A DNA stretch of 58,892 nucleotides from CAXBCP01 sp963974055 (GCA_963974055.1 CAXBCP010000029.1:1-58892); one strand, 5' to 3'. Positions 45,922 to 54,818 are shown, numbered from the stretch's first letter. Numbers and translations: made by a program. Notes: generated from the sequence alone by a model not told the origin.

Positions 45922-46650
45922 TCAGCTTTCCCCCAGCATGTCGCCGCAGCCGGCGCGGGTCGCCCAGTATTCCCACGCCCGGTAAAACGCCTTGTGGTCG
46001 GGGTCCATGTCCTGGCGCAGCGCGACCTCGCCGGGCGACAGCGGCCTGACCCCTCCGAACTGCAGCGCTGTCGTCAGGATACGGGCATTGCGCGGCAGCA
46101 TCACCGAGACCCGCACGACTTCCGACAGGTTGCGCCCGGTCGCCGCGAAGCCGTGGCCGCGCATCAGCGCGATCCGGTTGCCGGCAAGCTGGCGCGCAAG
46201 GTCGCGTCCCTGGTCCATGTTGACGACCAGCAGCGTGGTATCGCCGAAATTCTGCGCGATGTCCCACACCGGCGGCTCCGGCCCCATCAGCCCGGCGGAA
46301 TGGATGACCGGCTGCAGGGGCTGCGACGTGATGGTATAGGGCAGCACTTCCTCGGCATGGCTGTGGACCACGGCATTGGCATCCGGATCGGCCTCGTAGG
46401 CGGCGCCGTGGATGAAGCGTTCGAGATAGGGATTGCGCGAATCCCCGCCGACCGGCGTGCCGTCGAGCCTGAATTCCATGATGTCGCTGCGCTGCACCAG
46501 TTCGGGACTGCGCGAACACGACAGGAAATAGCGTTCCGGGTCCAGCGGACTGCGGACGCTGACATGCCCGTAGGCATCGACGACGTTCTCGTTGGCGAGA
46601 ATACGGTTGGCGATGACAAGGTCGCGGAGCACGGGTTCGAGATCGGTCAT
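45922..46650 (-). CDS. Class II aldolase/adducin family protein (first paralogue)
   Basis: A 242-residue zinc-dependent aldolase-fold protein. The metal-binding histidines are in NAVVHSHAEEVLP and MRGHGFAATG; the N-terminal ENVVDAYGHVSVRSPLD block is the common substrate loop. It resembles the group annotated as HCOMODA (hydroxy-carboxymuconic semialdehyde) decarboxylases, so aromatic or sugar-acid catabolism is plausible. The start at 46650 has AGAGGA upstream. It is similar along its whole length to the second paralogue at 50014-50727. Confidence 0.88.
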   Translation of the reverse strand: MTDLEPVLRDLVIANRILANENVVDAYGHVSVRSPLDPERYFLSCSRSPELVQRSDIMEFRLDGTPVGGDSRNPYLERFIHGAAYEADPDANAVVHSHAEEVLPYTITSQPLQPVIHSAGLMGPEPPVWDIAQNFGDTTLLVVNMDQGRDLARQLAGNRIALMRGHGFAATGRNLSEVVRVSVMLPRNARILTTALQFGGVRPLSPGEVALRQDMDPDHKAFYRAWEYWATRAGCGDMLGES

Positions 46651-46751
46651 GAAATGTCCTCTTTTTATTGGCGCGTTAGCGGCGCGGCGGTGCGTGGAGA
46701 CGCGCGGATTAATTTGCTACCCTTATCATACCTCATACACGGAGACGCGGC

Positions 46752-49061
46752 ATGGCGACGAATATGAAAAAGGACCCGATCACGGTTTCCCACTGGGGCG
46801 CCTACCGGGTCGCCGTGTCGAACGGGCGCGTCACCGGCGTCACGCCGTTCGAAAACGACCCCGAACCGTCGCCGATGATCCAGGCGATGCCGGAAATCGT
46901 GCATGCCGATTGCCGCATCGCCCGGCCGATGATCCGCAAAAGCTGGCTCGAGAACGGCCCCGGCAGCAACTCGGACAAGCGCGGCACCGATCCCTTCGTC
47001 GCGGTGCCGTGGGACGAAGCGCTCGACCTGGTCGCGGCGGAAATCGACCGGGTGCGGACCGGCCACGGCAACGACGCCATCTTCGGCTCGTCCGGCTGGG
47101 CCAGCGCCGGCACGTTCCATTCGGCGGCCAGCCAGCTCAAGCGGTTCTTCAACGATATCGGCGGCTTCGTCGACCAGGTCACGAACTATTCCTTCGGCTC
47201 GGCGTCGGTGATCGTGCCGCGCATCACCGGCTCGATGGAACCGGTCATGCGCCCGACAAGCTGGCCCAATATTATCGCCAATACCCGCCTGATGGTTGCG
47301 TTCGGCGGCGTGTCGCCCAAGAACAGCCAGGTGTCGAAGGACGGATTCGTCCGCCACGAAACCCAGAACCACCTGCGCGACGCCCGCGCGGCGGGGATCG
47401 ACTTCGTCCAGATCAGCCCGATCCGCGACGATTTCATCGACGAGCTCGATGCCGAATGGCTGGCCGCCCGGCCCAACACGGATACCGCCGTGATGCTCGG
47501 CCTCGCCCATACCCTCGCCGCCGAAGGCCTGCACGACACCGAATTCCTCGCCCGCTACTGCACCGGGTACGACCGCTTCCACGCCTACCTGACCGGCGCG
47601 GCCGACGGGGTCGCCAAGGATGCCGACTGGGCGGCCATGATTTCCGGCATCGACGCCGAAACCCTGCGTGCCCTCGCGCGGCGCATGGCCGCGACCCGCA
47701 CCATGGTGTCGATGAGCTGGTCTGTGCAGCGCAGCGATCACGGCGAACAGCCCTGCTGGATGGCGATCACCCTGGCGGCCATGCTCGGCCAGATCGGCCT
47801 GCCGGGCGGCGGTGTCGGAATCGGCTACGGCTCGATGGGCACCACCGGGTCCCGGTCGGGAAAGATGCCCAAATTCGGCCTGCCCCAGGGCGGCAACCCG
47901 GTCGCGACCTACGTGCCGGTCGCGCGCGTCGTCGACATGCTGCTCAACCCGGGCGCGGAATACGACTTCAACGGCAACCGCCTGACCTATCCCGATATCA
48001 GGATGATCTACTGGGCAGGCGGCAACCCGTTCCACAAGCAGCAGGACCTGAACCGGTTCCTGAAGGCGTGGCGGCGCCCGGAAACCATTATCGTCCACGA
48101 ACCGTGGTGGACCCCGGCGGCGCGCCGCGCCGATATCGTGCTCCCGGTCACGACGACGCTGGAACGCAACGATATCGGGGCCGGACTGCGCGACCGGTTC
48201 TTCATCGCCATGCAGCAGGCGGTGCCGCCGGTCGGCGAAGCGCGCAGCGATTACGATATATTTTCCGGTCTCGCACAGCGCCTCGGCGTCGCGGACGCCT
48301 TTACCGAGGGCCGGTCCGAGATGGACTGGCTGCGGCACATGTACGGCGCGGCGCGGAAAAGCGCGGCACGCGCGGATATCGACATGCCCGACTTCGACCG
48401 GTTCTGGGAAGACGGCTATGTCGAGTTCACGACGCCGGACGCCTCCCCGGTCCTGTTCGAGGCGTTCCGGGCGGACCCGGACAAGGCGGCTCTCAAGACC
48501 CCGTCGGGAAAAATCGAAATCTTCTCGGAGACCATCGACGGGTTCGGCTATGACGACTGCCCCGGGCATCCGGCCTGGATGGAACCGGTGGAATGGCTCG
48601 GCTCGGACAAGGCGGCGCGCCATCCGCTGCATCTGATATCCAACCAGCCGCTGCGGCGCATGCACAGCCAGCTCGATTTCGGCACGCCCAGCCAGGACAC
48701 CAAAATCGCCGGGCGCGAACCGGTCCTGCTCCACCCCGACGACGCGGCATCGCGCGGCATCGCCGACGGCGACGTGGTGCGGCTGTTCAACGACCGCGGC
48801 GCGTGCCTCGCCGGCGCCATGGTGACCGACCGCATCCGGCCCGGCGTCGTGCGCCTGTCGACCGGCGCATGGCTCGACCCGCTCGACGCCGCCGATATCG
48901 GCAGCCTCGAAAAACACGGCAACCCGAACGTGCTCACGGTGGACAAGGGATCGTCGCGCCTCGCCCAGAGCTGCATCGCCCAGTCGGCGCTGGTCGAGAT
49001 CGAACGCTTCGACGGCGACGCGCCGCCGGTTACCGCCTTCGACCTGCCGGAAATGGCGTAA
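46752..49061 (+). CDS. BisC/DMSO-reductase-type molybdopterin enzyme
   Basis: A 769-residue Mo enzyme of the DMSO/TMAO/biotin-sulfoxide reductase group. It lacks the N-terminal 4Fe-4S cysteines, has CRIARPMIRKSWLENGPGSN, and the likely serine molybdenum ligand Ser147 in TNYSFGSAS. At the active site Trp116 is kept while the position of the DMSO-reductase tyrosine holds Ser114 (FGSSGWASAG). No Tat signal, so it acts in the cytoplasm like BisC. Substrate could be an S- or N-oxide. The genes on either side are on the opposite strand. No membrane or cytochrome partner is next to it. Confidence 0.88.
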   Translation: MATNMKKDPITVSHWGAYRVAVSNGRVTGVTPFENDPEPSPMIQAMPEIVHADCRIARPMIRKSWLENGPGSNSDKRGTDPFVAVPWDEALDLVAAEIDRVRTGHGNDAIFGSSGWASAGTFHSAASQLKRFFNDIGGFVDQVTNYSFGSASVIVPRITGSMEPVMRPTSWPNIIANTRLMVAFGGVSPKNSQVSKDGFVRHETQNHLRDARAAGIDFVQISPIRDDFIDELDAEWLAARPNTDTAVMLGLAHTLAAEGLHDTEFLARYCTGYDRFHAYLTGAADGVAKDADWAAMISGIDAETLRALARRMAATRTMVSMSWSVQRSDHGEQPCWMAITLAAMLGQIGLPGGGVGIGYGSMGTTGSRSGKMPKFGLPQGGNPVATYVPVARVVDMLLNPGAEYDFNGNRLTYPDIRMIYWAGGNPFHKQQDLNRFLKAWRRPETIIVHEPWWTPAARRADIVLPVTTTLERNDIGAGLRDRFFIAMQQAVPPVGEARSDYDIFSGLAQRLGVADAFTEGRSEMDWLRHMYGAARKSAARADIDMPDFDRFWEDGYVEFTTPDASPVLFEAFRADPDKAALKTPSGKIEIFSETIDGFGYDDCPGHPAWMEPVEWLGSDKAARHPLHLISNQPLRRMHSQLDFGTPSQDTKIAGREPVLLHPDDAASRGIADGDVVRLFNDRGACLAGAMVTDRIRPGVVRLSTGAWLDPLDAADIGSLEKHGNPNVLTVDKGSSRLAQSCIAQSALVEIERFDGDAPPVTAFDLPEMA

Positions 49062-49069
49062 ATCCGGCC

Positions 49070-49930
49070 TTAATACCTCCCGCCGCGGATAAAGCGCACG
49101 ATCCCGGCGGCGACGTCTTCGTGCTGACTGAAAAACCCGTGCGGCGCGCGGCCCTTGCAGGCCTCGACGCTTTCATCCCCGTCCCAGCCGGGACCGCCGG
49201 TGACGGTAACCGCCTGTTCGCGGCTGCCGCCGGTCTTTTCGACGATGCGCGGGCCGAGGCGGGGCGGCGTGCGGATGCATTTATCCGCCGCGTGGACCAC
49301 GACCAGGACCGGCACCCGGATACGTTCGAGGTCGGTCGAGAAAACCGTCTGCGCGACCCAGGCCTTGCGGCCGCCTTCGAACCCCGACGTGACCGGCGAG
49401 GTCAGCACCAGCCCGTCCGGCGCCGCCGGGCCGGACAGCCGGGCGGCGGCATTGGCGGCGGAGATCGTGCCGCGGCTGGCCCCGGCCAGCCACACCGGCA
49501 GCCCGGTGCGGCGGCGGACATCCGCGATCACCTTTCCGATATCGTCTGCATGATCCGCCCGGATGCGGAACCCGGCGAGCCCGGCGGCGCCCCGGTAATC
49601 CGTCGGCGCATCGGCCAGCGCGGTTGCAATCCCGGCCGCGTGAAACGCCGCAATCTGGCGGATCAGCGAATTGCCCTTCAGCCGGCGCGGGCAGCCGCCC
49701 GCGTCGAGATCGACAAATCCGCCGCCGCCCGGCAACAGGACCAGCGCCACCGTGGCGCCGTTCGATGCCGCCGCCGACACCCCTGCCAGGCTGTATTTCG
49801 CCGTCGTCCCGTCATGGGTGTCGAGCGTGACCGTCTCGCCGCAGGCCGGCGCCGCCGATGCGCCGGCCCCGGCGGCACAAAATCCGGAAAACGCCATGGC
49901 GGCCAGCGCCGCGCATACCCGCCTGAACAT
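49070..49930 (-). CDS. Secreted alpha/beta hydrolase
   Basis: A 286-residue protein with an N-terminal signal peptide (cleavage near residue 27, ASAAP) and an alpha/beta-hydrolase core. The nucleophile elbow is Ser in LAGASRGTISAAN; the oxyanion region is LVLLPGGGGFVDL; the late strand ends ACKGRAPHGFFSQHEDVA, which supplies the histidine. Probably a periplasmic esterase or peptidase-like hydrolase. Start at 49930 (MFRRVCAAL) because the signal peptide begins here and a GGGAGG site precedes it; the frame continues upstream without signal-like sequence. No substrate can be given. Confidence 0.75.
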   Translation of the reverse strand: MFRRVCAALAAMAFSGFCAAGAGASAAPACGETVTLDTHDGTTAKYSLAGVSAAASNGATVALVLLPGGGGFVDLDAGGCPRRLKGNSLIRQIAAFHAAGIATALADAPTDYRGAAGLAGFRIRADHADDIGKVIADVRRRTGLPVWLAGASRGTISAANAAARLSGPAAPDGLVLTSPVTSGFEGGRKAWVAQTVFSTDLERIRVPVLVVVHAADKCIRTPPRLGPRIVEKTGGSREQAVTVTGGPGWDGDESVEACKGRAPHGFFSQHEDVAAGIVRFIRGGRY

Positions 49931-50013
49931 CCCGCCACGCCTCCCGCTTGACCCGCGAACCGTTATCGCCGGCGGAGTATGGCATATTCCGCAATCGCCT
50001 ATACGGCGATAAT

Positions 50014-50727
50014 TTAGCGCCCGGCCTTGCGCGAAAAATGCTCCCACGCGCGCGAGAACCCGGCCTGTTCCTTGTCGGCGCCGCGGCGTGCGTCGATTTC
50101 GCCCTGGCTGAGATACTCGACCCCGCCGCCGAGCCCGATCGCCGCGGTCTGGATCTGCGCGTTCACCTGCAGGTAGATCGAGGTCATCACCGCGTCTTCG
50201 AGACTGTAGCCCGCGATGGTCGCGCCATGGCCGCGCATCAGCACCACCTTGCCGTCGCCGAGGGTTTTGCACATGTCGCGGCCCTGTTCCATCGTGGTGA
50301 CCAGCAGCGTCGTGCTGTCGCCGAACTTGTCCCTGATATCCCAGGTCGGAGGCGGATCGCCGATGCGCGCCGAGACGTGGATGACCGGCTGCAGCTGCAC
50401 GGTGGACACCGTGAACGGCACCACCTGGTAGGAATGATTGTGGACCACCGACATCACGTCGGGGCGCTGTTCGTAGATCGCGCCGTGGATCGCGCGTTCC
50501 GAATAGGGCGTGCGGTCGCCGAGATCGACCGGCGTGCCGTCCAGTTCGAACGTCACGATATCGGCCACTTCGACCAGCGACGGCGCCCGCGAATAGGACA
50601 GCAGGTACCGGTCCGGATTGTCGGGGTGGCGGATGCTGACATGGCCGTAGGAATCGCAGACGTCTTCGTTTGCAACAATACGGTTGGCGGTCACCAGGGC
50701 GTCGAGCGCGGCGGAAAGTTCTGACAT
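50014..50727 (-). CDS. Class II aldolase/adducin family protein (second paralogue)
   Basis: A 237-residue class II aldolase-fold protein, starting at 50727 behind AAAGGATAG. The metal histidines are in SVVHNHSYQVVPF and MRGHGATIAGYS; CDSYGHVSIRHPDNPDRY is the substrate-loop block. Sequence and layout match the paralogue at 45922-46650 over most of the length. It may be a lyase or decarboxylase on a hydroxy-acid. The signal-bearing alpha/beta hydrolase gene lies 83 bases downstream on the same strand. Confidence 0.88.
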   Translation of the reverse strand: MSELSAALDALVTANRIVANEDVCDSYGHVSIRHPDNPDRYLLSYSRAPSLVEVADIVTFELDGTPVDLGDRTPYSERAIHGAIYEQRPDVMSVVHNHSYQVVPFTVSTVQLQPVIHVSARIGDPPPTWDIRDKFGDSTTLLVTTMEQGRDMCKTLGDGKVVLMRGHGATIAGYSLEDAVMTSIYLQVNAQIQTAAIGLGGGVEYLSQGEIDARRGADKEQAGFSRAWEHFSRKAGR

Positions 50728-50800
50728 GGGGCTATCCTTTGTCGTGCGCGGGTTCGGGTCCGCGTCGTTTGTGTCTGGCGACAGAAAACCATTTGCGCCG

Positions 50801-50819
50801 CGCCGGGACAAGCCCGGCG
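50801..50819. repeat. Intergenic palindrome, CCGGGACA-type, copy 1
   Basis: CGCCGGG-ACAAG-CCCGGCG, a perfect 7-bp stem with loop ACAAG, in the 239-base gap between the second aldolase and pirin genes. Two hairpins of the same build are at 55772-55792 and 55823-55841. Confidence 0.6.
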
Positions 50820-50966
50820 GCGCGCCGGGCGCGCAAAAAGTGAGCCGAAACCCCGGCCAACCCCGTCGCCCCACCCCTGTGGCGGGGGAACAAGCGGGGG
50901 GAAGGCCGGGGCAAAGCTTCCGCCCCCCGCACACCGCACTGTCGCCCCGGCAATCAGGAACGCCGC

Positions 50967-51659
50967 TTAATTGAACCTTTCGGCGTACTGGATCAGAACC
51001 AGATTGCATCCGGTACCGGTTACGAGCTCGAGTGCGTCGCCCTCGATTATGTCGCCGGCGCCGACCGGCTTTCCGTTTGCAACGGCGTCGCCATCGCTGA
51101 TGAAGCCGATAAACCGGCGATCGGTCGCGGCGGTGTCACCGGGTTCGAGCAGACCGATCTGACAATTCATTTCGTTCCCGAACGTCTCGCCGCCGCCGCC
51201 GAGCACTGTGGTCATTTTTCCCTTCTCCAGGGTGAAATCCTGATAGCCCGGCGCAAGCCCCTTTTCCGGAGGCAAAAACCAGATCTGAACCAGATCTGCC
51301 TTTTGACCGTTCAGGCTGAATTCGGCGTGTCGGATGCCCGTGCCGGCGCGCTGAACCTGAACGCCCGGCCCCTGGATTACGGTGCCGTCGCCCATCGTGC
51401 CCTCATGTCCCACGGCGCCATTGGGAATGAAACTGACGATATCGACATCCTTGTGCGGGTGCATCGGCGCACCGTCATCGGCATTGAAATGCCCCGAGGC
51501 CAGGTAAACGAAACTGCCAAGCCCATGGCTGATATCGGGGCGATTGACGGCCTCCTTCCAGAGAAGAGGGCTCATAACCATTCGCGTTTCGACAATGCCG
51601 GCAAAGCCGCCGAGAGGCAGGTCGCCGCGGTGAATGATACGTGTGTTTTCGGTCGTCAT
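50967..51659 (-). CDS. Pirin family protein
   Basis: A 230-residue double-cupin. The metal site of the N-terminal cupin is intact: His67 and His69 (MHPHKDVDIVSF), His111 and Glu113 (GIRHAE). Pirins are cytosolic iron proteins; some have quercetinase activity and others act as redox-sensing cofactors. Start at 51659 with AGGAGAAA upstream. The gene is divergent from a LysR regulator across an AT-rich palindromic region, the usual layout of a LysR target. Confidence 0.92.
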   Translation of the reverse strand: MTTENTRIIHRGDLPLGGFAGIVETRMVMSPLLWKEAVNRPDISHGLGSFVYLASGHFNADDGAPMHPHKDVDIVSFIPNGAVGHEGTMGDGTVIQGPGVQVQRAGTGIRHAEFSLNGQKADLVQIWFLPPEKGLAPGYQDFTLEKGKMTTVLGGGGETFGNEMNCQIGLLEPGDTAATDRRFIGFISDGDAVANGKPVGAGDIIEGDALELVTGTGCNLVLIQYAERFN

Positions 51660-51711
51660 CTGGTTTCTCCTGATTGGTATGCGGAGAAACTACGCTCGAA
51701 TAAGATCGGTT

Positions 51712-51742
51712 AATAATATCGATTATTCATGATAATAATCAT
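51712..51742. promoter_or_regulatory. AT-rich palindromic operator between pirin and LysR genes
   Basis: Two adjacent dyads in an AT-rich patch: AATAATATCGATTATT (51712-51727, 6-bp arms, ATCG spacer) and ATGATAATAATCAT (51729-51742, perfect). They lie 26 to 57 bases upstream of the LysR start and 52 to 83 upstream of the pirin start. This suits a LysR binding site overlapping both promoters. Confidence 0.65.
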
Positions 51743-51768
51743 TTTAATAGATCATCAAGGGTGCGACC

Positions 51769-52653
51769 ATGACGCTGGAACAGCTCGTTGTCCTGAATGC
51801 GATCGTCGAACAGGGAACCTTCAGGGGCGCGGCAGAGCACCTCAACAAAGCACAGTCGGCAATCAGCCATATGTTGAAGAAGCTCGAGGACGAGCTCGGC
51901 TTCGCCGTGCTGTCCCGCGAAAACTATCGCCCCGAATTGACGGAAAAAGGCGAAGTCTATTACCGGCACTCCCGCCGCGTCCTGCAGGGGGTGCAGGACC
52001 TGAAATCCATTGCCCGAACGCTCACTTCGGAACAGGAGGCCGAGGTTGCCCTTACCGTCACGGCAACCTTTCCATTCTCGCCTGTTCTGGCATTGATCGG
52101 CGAAATGACCTCCGTCTTTCCGGCGACACATATCCGGCTCTCGCGCGACAACATGGGCGGGTCGGTCGAAAAGCTGCTGGCCGACGAGGTGCAGATTGCG
52201 ATCTCTACGCTGGACGGCGTGCCTTTGGACCGGGTCGAAGCCCTGCCTCTCGCGCCCGTCACGATCCTGCCGGTTGCCCATCCCGATTTTCCTGCGGCGC
52301 GCGACGGGAAGTTCAATTCCGATGCGGAAATGCAGACGCACATTCAGGTCGTGGTTTCAGACAGCGGATCGGCCAACAAACAAAGCCGGGGCCTGTTGCC
52401 CGGCGGGTTACGATGGACCGTGTCGGATTTTGACACGAAAAAGGACATCCTGCTTGCGAATATGGGATGGGGCGGGATGCCTCGGCACATGATCCAGCGG
52501 GAGTTGGACCGGGGCGACCTGGTCCGGCTCAATGTTGAAGGCTACCCGCCTGTGCAGGCCGAGCATTTCGCAATGCGCCGCCGGGATGTCGCGGCCGGCA
52601 CCGTCGCCCGGGAGATCTGGAACAGACTGAAGGATTTCAATAACGGCACGTGA
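51769..52653 (+). CDS. LysR family transcriptional regulator
   Basis: A 294-residue LysR-type regulator: winged helix with LEQLVVLNAIVEQGTFRGAA and HLNKAQSAISHMLKKLEDEL at residues 2-43, then an effector-binding domain. LysR proteins usually bind a T-N11-A dyad and activate a divergent gene on inducer binding. The divergent pirin gene is the obvious target, and the regulator may govern the nearby aldolase/molybdoenzyme cluster. The effector cannot be predicted. Confidence 0.9.
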   Translation: MTLEQLVVLNAIVEQGTFRGAAEHLNKAQSAISHMLKKLEDELGFAVLSRENYRPELTEKGEVYYRHSRRVLQGVQDLKSIARTLTSEQEAEVALTVTATFPFSPVLALIGEMTSVFPATHIRLSRDNMGGSVEKLLADEVQIAISTLDGVPLDRVEALPLAPVTILPVAHPDFPAARDGKFNSDAEMQTHIQVVVSDSGSANKQSRGLLPGGLRWTVSDFDTKKDILLANMGWGGMPRHMIQRELDRGDLVRLNVEGYPPVQAEHFAMRRRDVAAGTVAREIWNRLKDFNNGT

Positions 52654-52798
52654 ATATCCGTTTGAATTCCGGCAAACACCGCACTCGAACCGCCGCCCGC
52701 CCACTGCCGGTTTATGCCGGGGTCCGGTATCCCGGTTCCCCGGCACCCCCGCTCCACATACGCCCCCGGCGGAGACCCGGCGGATCGGAAACCCGGCA

Positions 52799-54700
52799 CT
52801 ACTTGAGCGCGAAGTCCCACCCCCAGCTCATTTCGCCTGAAAATTCCACCTTGTTTCTTTTGCCGCCTTCCCATTTCTGGTTCTGCTGGCGTTTCAGCTT
52901 TACACCGATTTCCAGCCCCTCCTGATTCAGGGGATTGTTTGCGGTCAGTATGGCAAAAGACAGGGCACCCGAACTGGTTGGGCCTGTAACGCTTCCCACC
53001 TTCGCCCCGGCCCTGGCCAGTTGCTGATCCAGCGACTCGATTCCGCCGCCCATGCCGAACGAGAACCCGCCGCCGCCGACATCCTGGACCCTGTCGGCAT
53101 AGAGAATGGAAATAAACGGGGTCATGTCGAATACCGCCTTCGCCGTCGTCGCAACGAAGCCGATGCCCATTCGCTGCGCGTTCTTCCGGCCATCGGTAAC
53201 GCCATAATAGCTGACGCTGAAGCCGATTCCCGGATTGATCATGCCGTCCCCCTTGCCGCCGGCCTTGCCGCCAGGCGTGAGCAGGGTTTTGTAAGGCTCG
53301 GGTATATCCGTGAAGCTGACCGAGATGCCATAGGCGAGGGTGTTTTTTAGCTCGTCATCCGCCGCATGGGCGCTTTTGATCAACAGGCCGTCGAACAGCC
53401 CCGGGCGGAGCGACGCCCGCTTTCCCTGCGGCGGTTTCAGGCTGACGCCGAGGGCGGCTTCGATGCTTTTCATCTTCTGGTTGGGCGATTGCAGGCAGAA
53501 TTTCCGGCTGGTCATGAGATCGGCCAGCTTGTTCTTTCCCCTGTCCAGCCCTGCCGCCAGCGCCCCGATGTCGCTCGTAATCGGGACAAGAGGCCTGAAG
53601 AATTTTTCGGTCGTATTCGCCACCGTTTTGCCGGCGGTTTTCTGCGCCTTCCGGATGAGCTTCTGGCCGCCGCTGACGCTTTTGACGAGGCTGTTATAGG
53701 CCTTCTTGCCCATGACCGTCTTGAATGCCGTTTCCGTGACCTTGATTATTTTTTTCTGGGCCTGCTTCTGCTTCTTGCCGAGCGCCTTGGAGCCCTTTTG
53801 CGCCGCCTTTACGGTGTCGACGAAAACCCCGCAGAGCAACGCCGTCGCATTCACGCATTTGTTCTGGGAGAAATCCTCCAGCAGGCCGGCCTTGCAGGAT
53901 GGAATCCGTTCGACGACCAGGCAGGGACGCTGCCCCAGCTTGCCGCATTCGTTCCTTTTCTGGCATCTGGAATAGACCAGGATGTTGCCCTTGTCGCAGA
54001 CATTTGTCGCCTTGATCAGGCACGCATCCCTGGAATTCACTTTCGTCGGACCGCGGAAATAGCCCGCCGGGCAGGACCAGCACTGGCCCCCGGCGCGCGG
54101 ATCGAAGAATCCCTTGCGGCAGGGGTTAAAGCCGGACACCCTGGTCGCCGACTTTCGCGACAGGCCGCTCACCTTGACGCAGGCCCTGTCGCCTTTTACC
54201 GATTTGGCGATGTTGCGGACGAACCCTTTCGGGCACTCCCAGCAGGCGCCGTATTTGCCGCCCTTCTTGTCGTAATAGCTGTTGCCCTTGCAGATCTTGT
54301 CGAATTTTCCGTTCTTGATTCGCCGGATCGTCTTTTTCGAAAACTTGATCTTGCCGTCCTTGTCGGCGTCCGAATATTCGGTGCTGGGTTTTTTCAGGCA
54401 TGCCTGACCGGTCTTTGCGGGTGCGCCGGTCTTGCTGAAACCGGCAGGGCAGCTCCAGCAGGCGAACGAGGCCACATCGAAAAACGATCCTCTGGGGCAT
54501 TTTGTCTGGGCTTTCGCGACGAAGCTCGCCTTCTTGCCAATGGGACACGGTTTTTCCCCTTTGGCGCCGCATTTCGCCGTATTGTCCGCCAGCGCAGGCG
54601 GCGCAGCCGGAACGGCAAGCAAGCCGGCGGCAAGGACAACCGCGAAGACCGCGGCTTTAAAGCGGTGCGTGACCGTCACGAAGGTCGAGACCGTATGCAT
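52799..54700 (-). CDS. Secreted cysteine-repeat protein of unknown function
   Basis: A 633-residue exported protein with no family I recognise. A signal peptide ends near residue 38 (PPALA-DN). Three cysteine modules follow, each with a leading Cys, then CW-x-C-P-x-G-F/Y and a trailing AC: Cys68-81-84-101, Cys137-153-156-174 and Cys194-207-210-227. Residues 43-52 (KCGAKGEKPC) and 251-260 (ECGKLGQRPC) are a second repeat type. Residues 111-120 (DADKDGKIKF) fit a calcium-binding loop. The middle (300-400) is Lys-rich and helical; the end (450-633) is rich in alternating Gly/aromatic strands. It lies 118 bases behind luxR on the same strand. Confidence 0.85.
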   Translation of the reverse strand: MHTVSTFVTVTHRFKAAVFAVVLAAGLLAVPAAPPALADNTAKCGAKGEKPCPIGKKASFVAKAQTKCPRGSFFDVASFACWSCPAGFSKTGAPAKTGQACLKKPSTEYSDADKDGKIKFSKKTIRRIKNGKFDKICKGNSYYDKKGGKYGACWECPKGFVRNIAKSVKGDRACVKVSGLSRKSATRVSGFNPCRKGFFDPRAGGQCWSCPAGYFRGPTKVNSRDACLIKATNVCDKGNILVYSRCQKRNECGKLGQRPCLVVERIPSCKAGLLEDFSQNKCVNATALLCGVFVDTVKAAQKGSKALGKKQKQAQKKIIKVTETAFKTVMGKKAYNSLVKSVSGGQKLIRKAQKTAGKTVANTTEKFFRPLVPITSDIGALAAGLDRGKNKLADLMTSRKFCLQSPNQKMKSIEAALGVSLKPPQGKRASLRPGLFDGLLIKSAHAADDELKNTLAYGISVSFTDIPEPYKTLLTPGGKAGGKGDGMINPGIGFSVSYYGVTDGRKNAQRMGIGFVATTAKAVFDMTPFISILYADRVQDVGGGGFSFGMGGGIESLDQQLARAGAKVGSVTGPTSSGALSFAILTANNPLNQEGLEIGVKLKRQQNQKWEGGKRNKVEFSGEMSWGWDFALK

Positions 54701-54722
54701 GATATTTCCCCCATAAACCCCC

Positions 54723-54763
54723 TACCCGATGCGAATGGCCAATGTCCGGCCATCGGTCGGGTA
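54723..54763. promoter_or_regulatory. Nested 41-bp inverted repeat upstream of the cysteine-repeat gene
   Basis: Outer arms TACCCGA (54723-54729) and TCGGGTA (54757-54763), perfect 7 bp; inner arms ATGGCC (54735-54740) and GGCCAT (54748-54753), perfect 6 bp with a 7-bp spacer. The two dyads are concentric within one base. The inner 19-bp dyad has the size of a lux box; together they could instead form an RNA stem in the leader of the cysteine-repeat gene, whose ATG begins 23 bases beyond. Confidence 0.65.
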
Positions 54764-54818
54764 AGTTTCGATCTTTATTAAAGGAAAATCGGTTGCGGGC
54801 GTTCAACTGGCAGAACTG

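Noticed and set aside
46665..48917. 750-codon antisense frame opposite the BisC-type enzyme
   Set aside because: Shadow frame; His/Arg/Gly-rich without motifs.
52716..52744. GCCGGGG/CCCCGGC inverted repeat between LysR and the cysteine-repeat gene as a bidirectional terminator
   Set aside because: The 15-base loop and missing T runs make it weak.
53366..54781. 471-codon plus-strand frame opposite the cysteine-repeat gene
   Set aside because: The minus-strand frame has a signal peptide, ordered cysteine repeats and a ribosome site; the plus frame has none.
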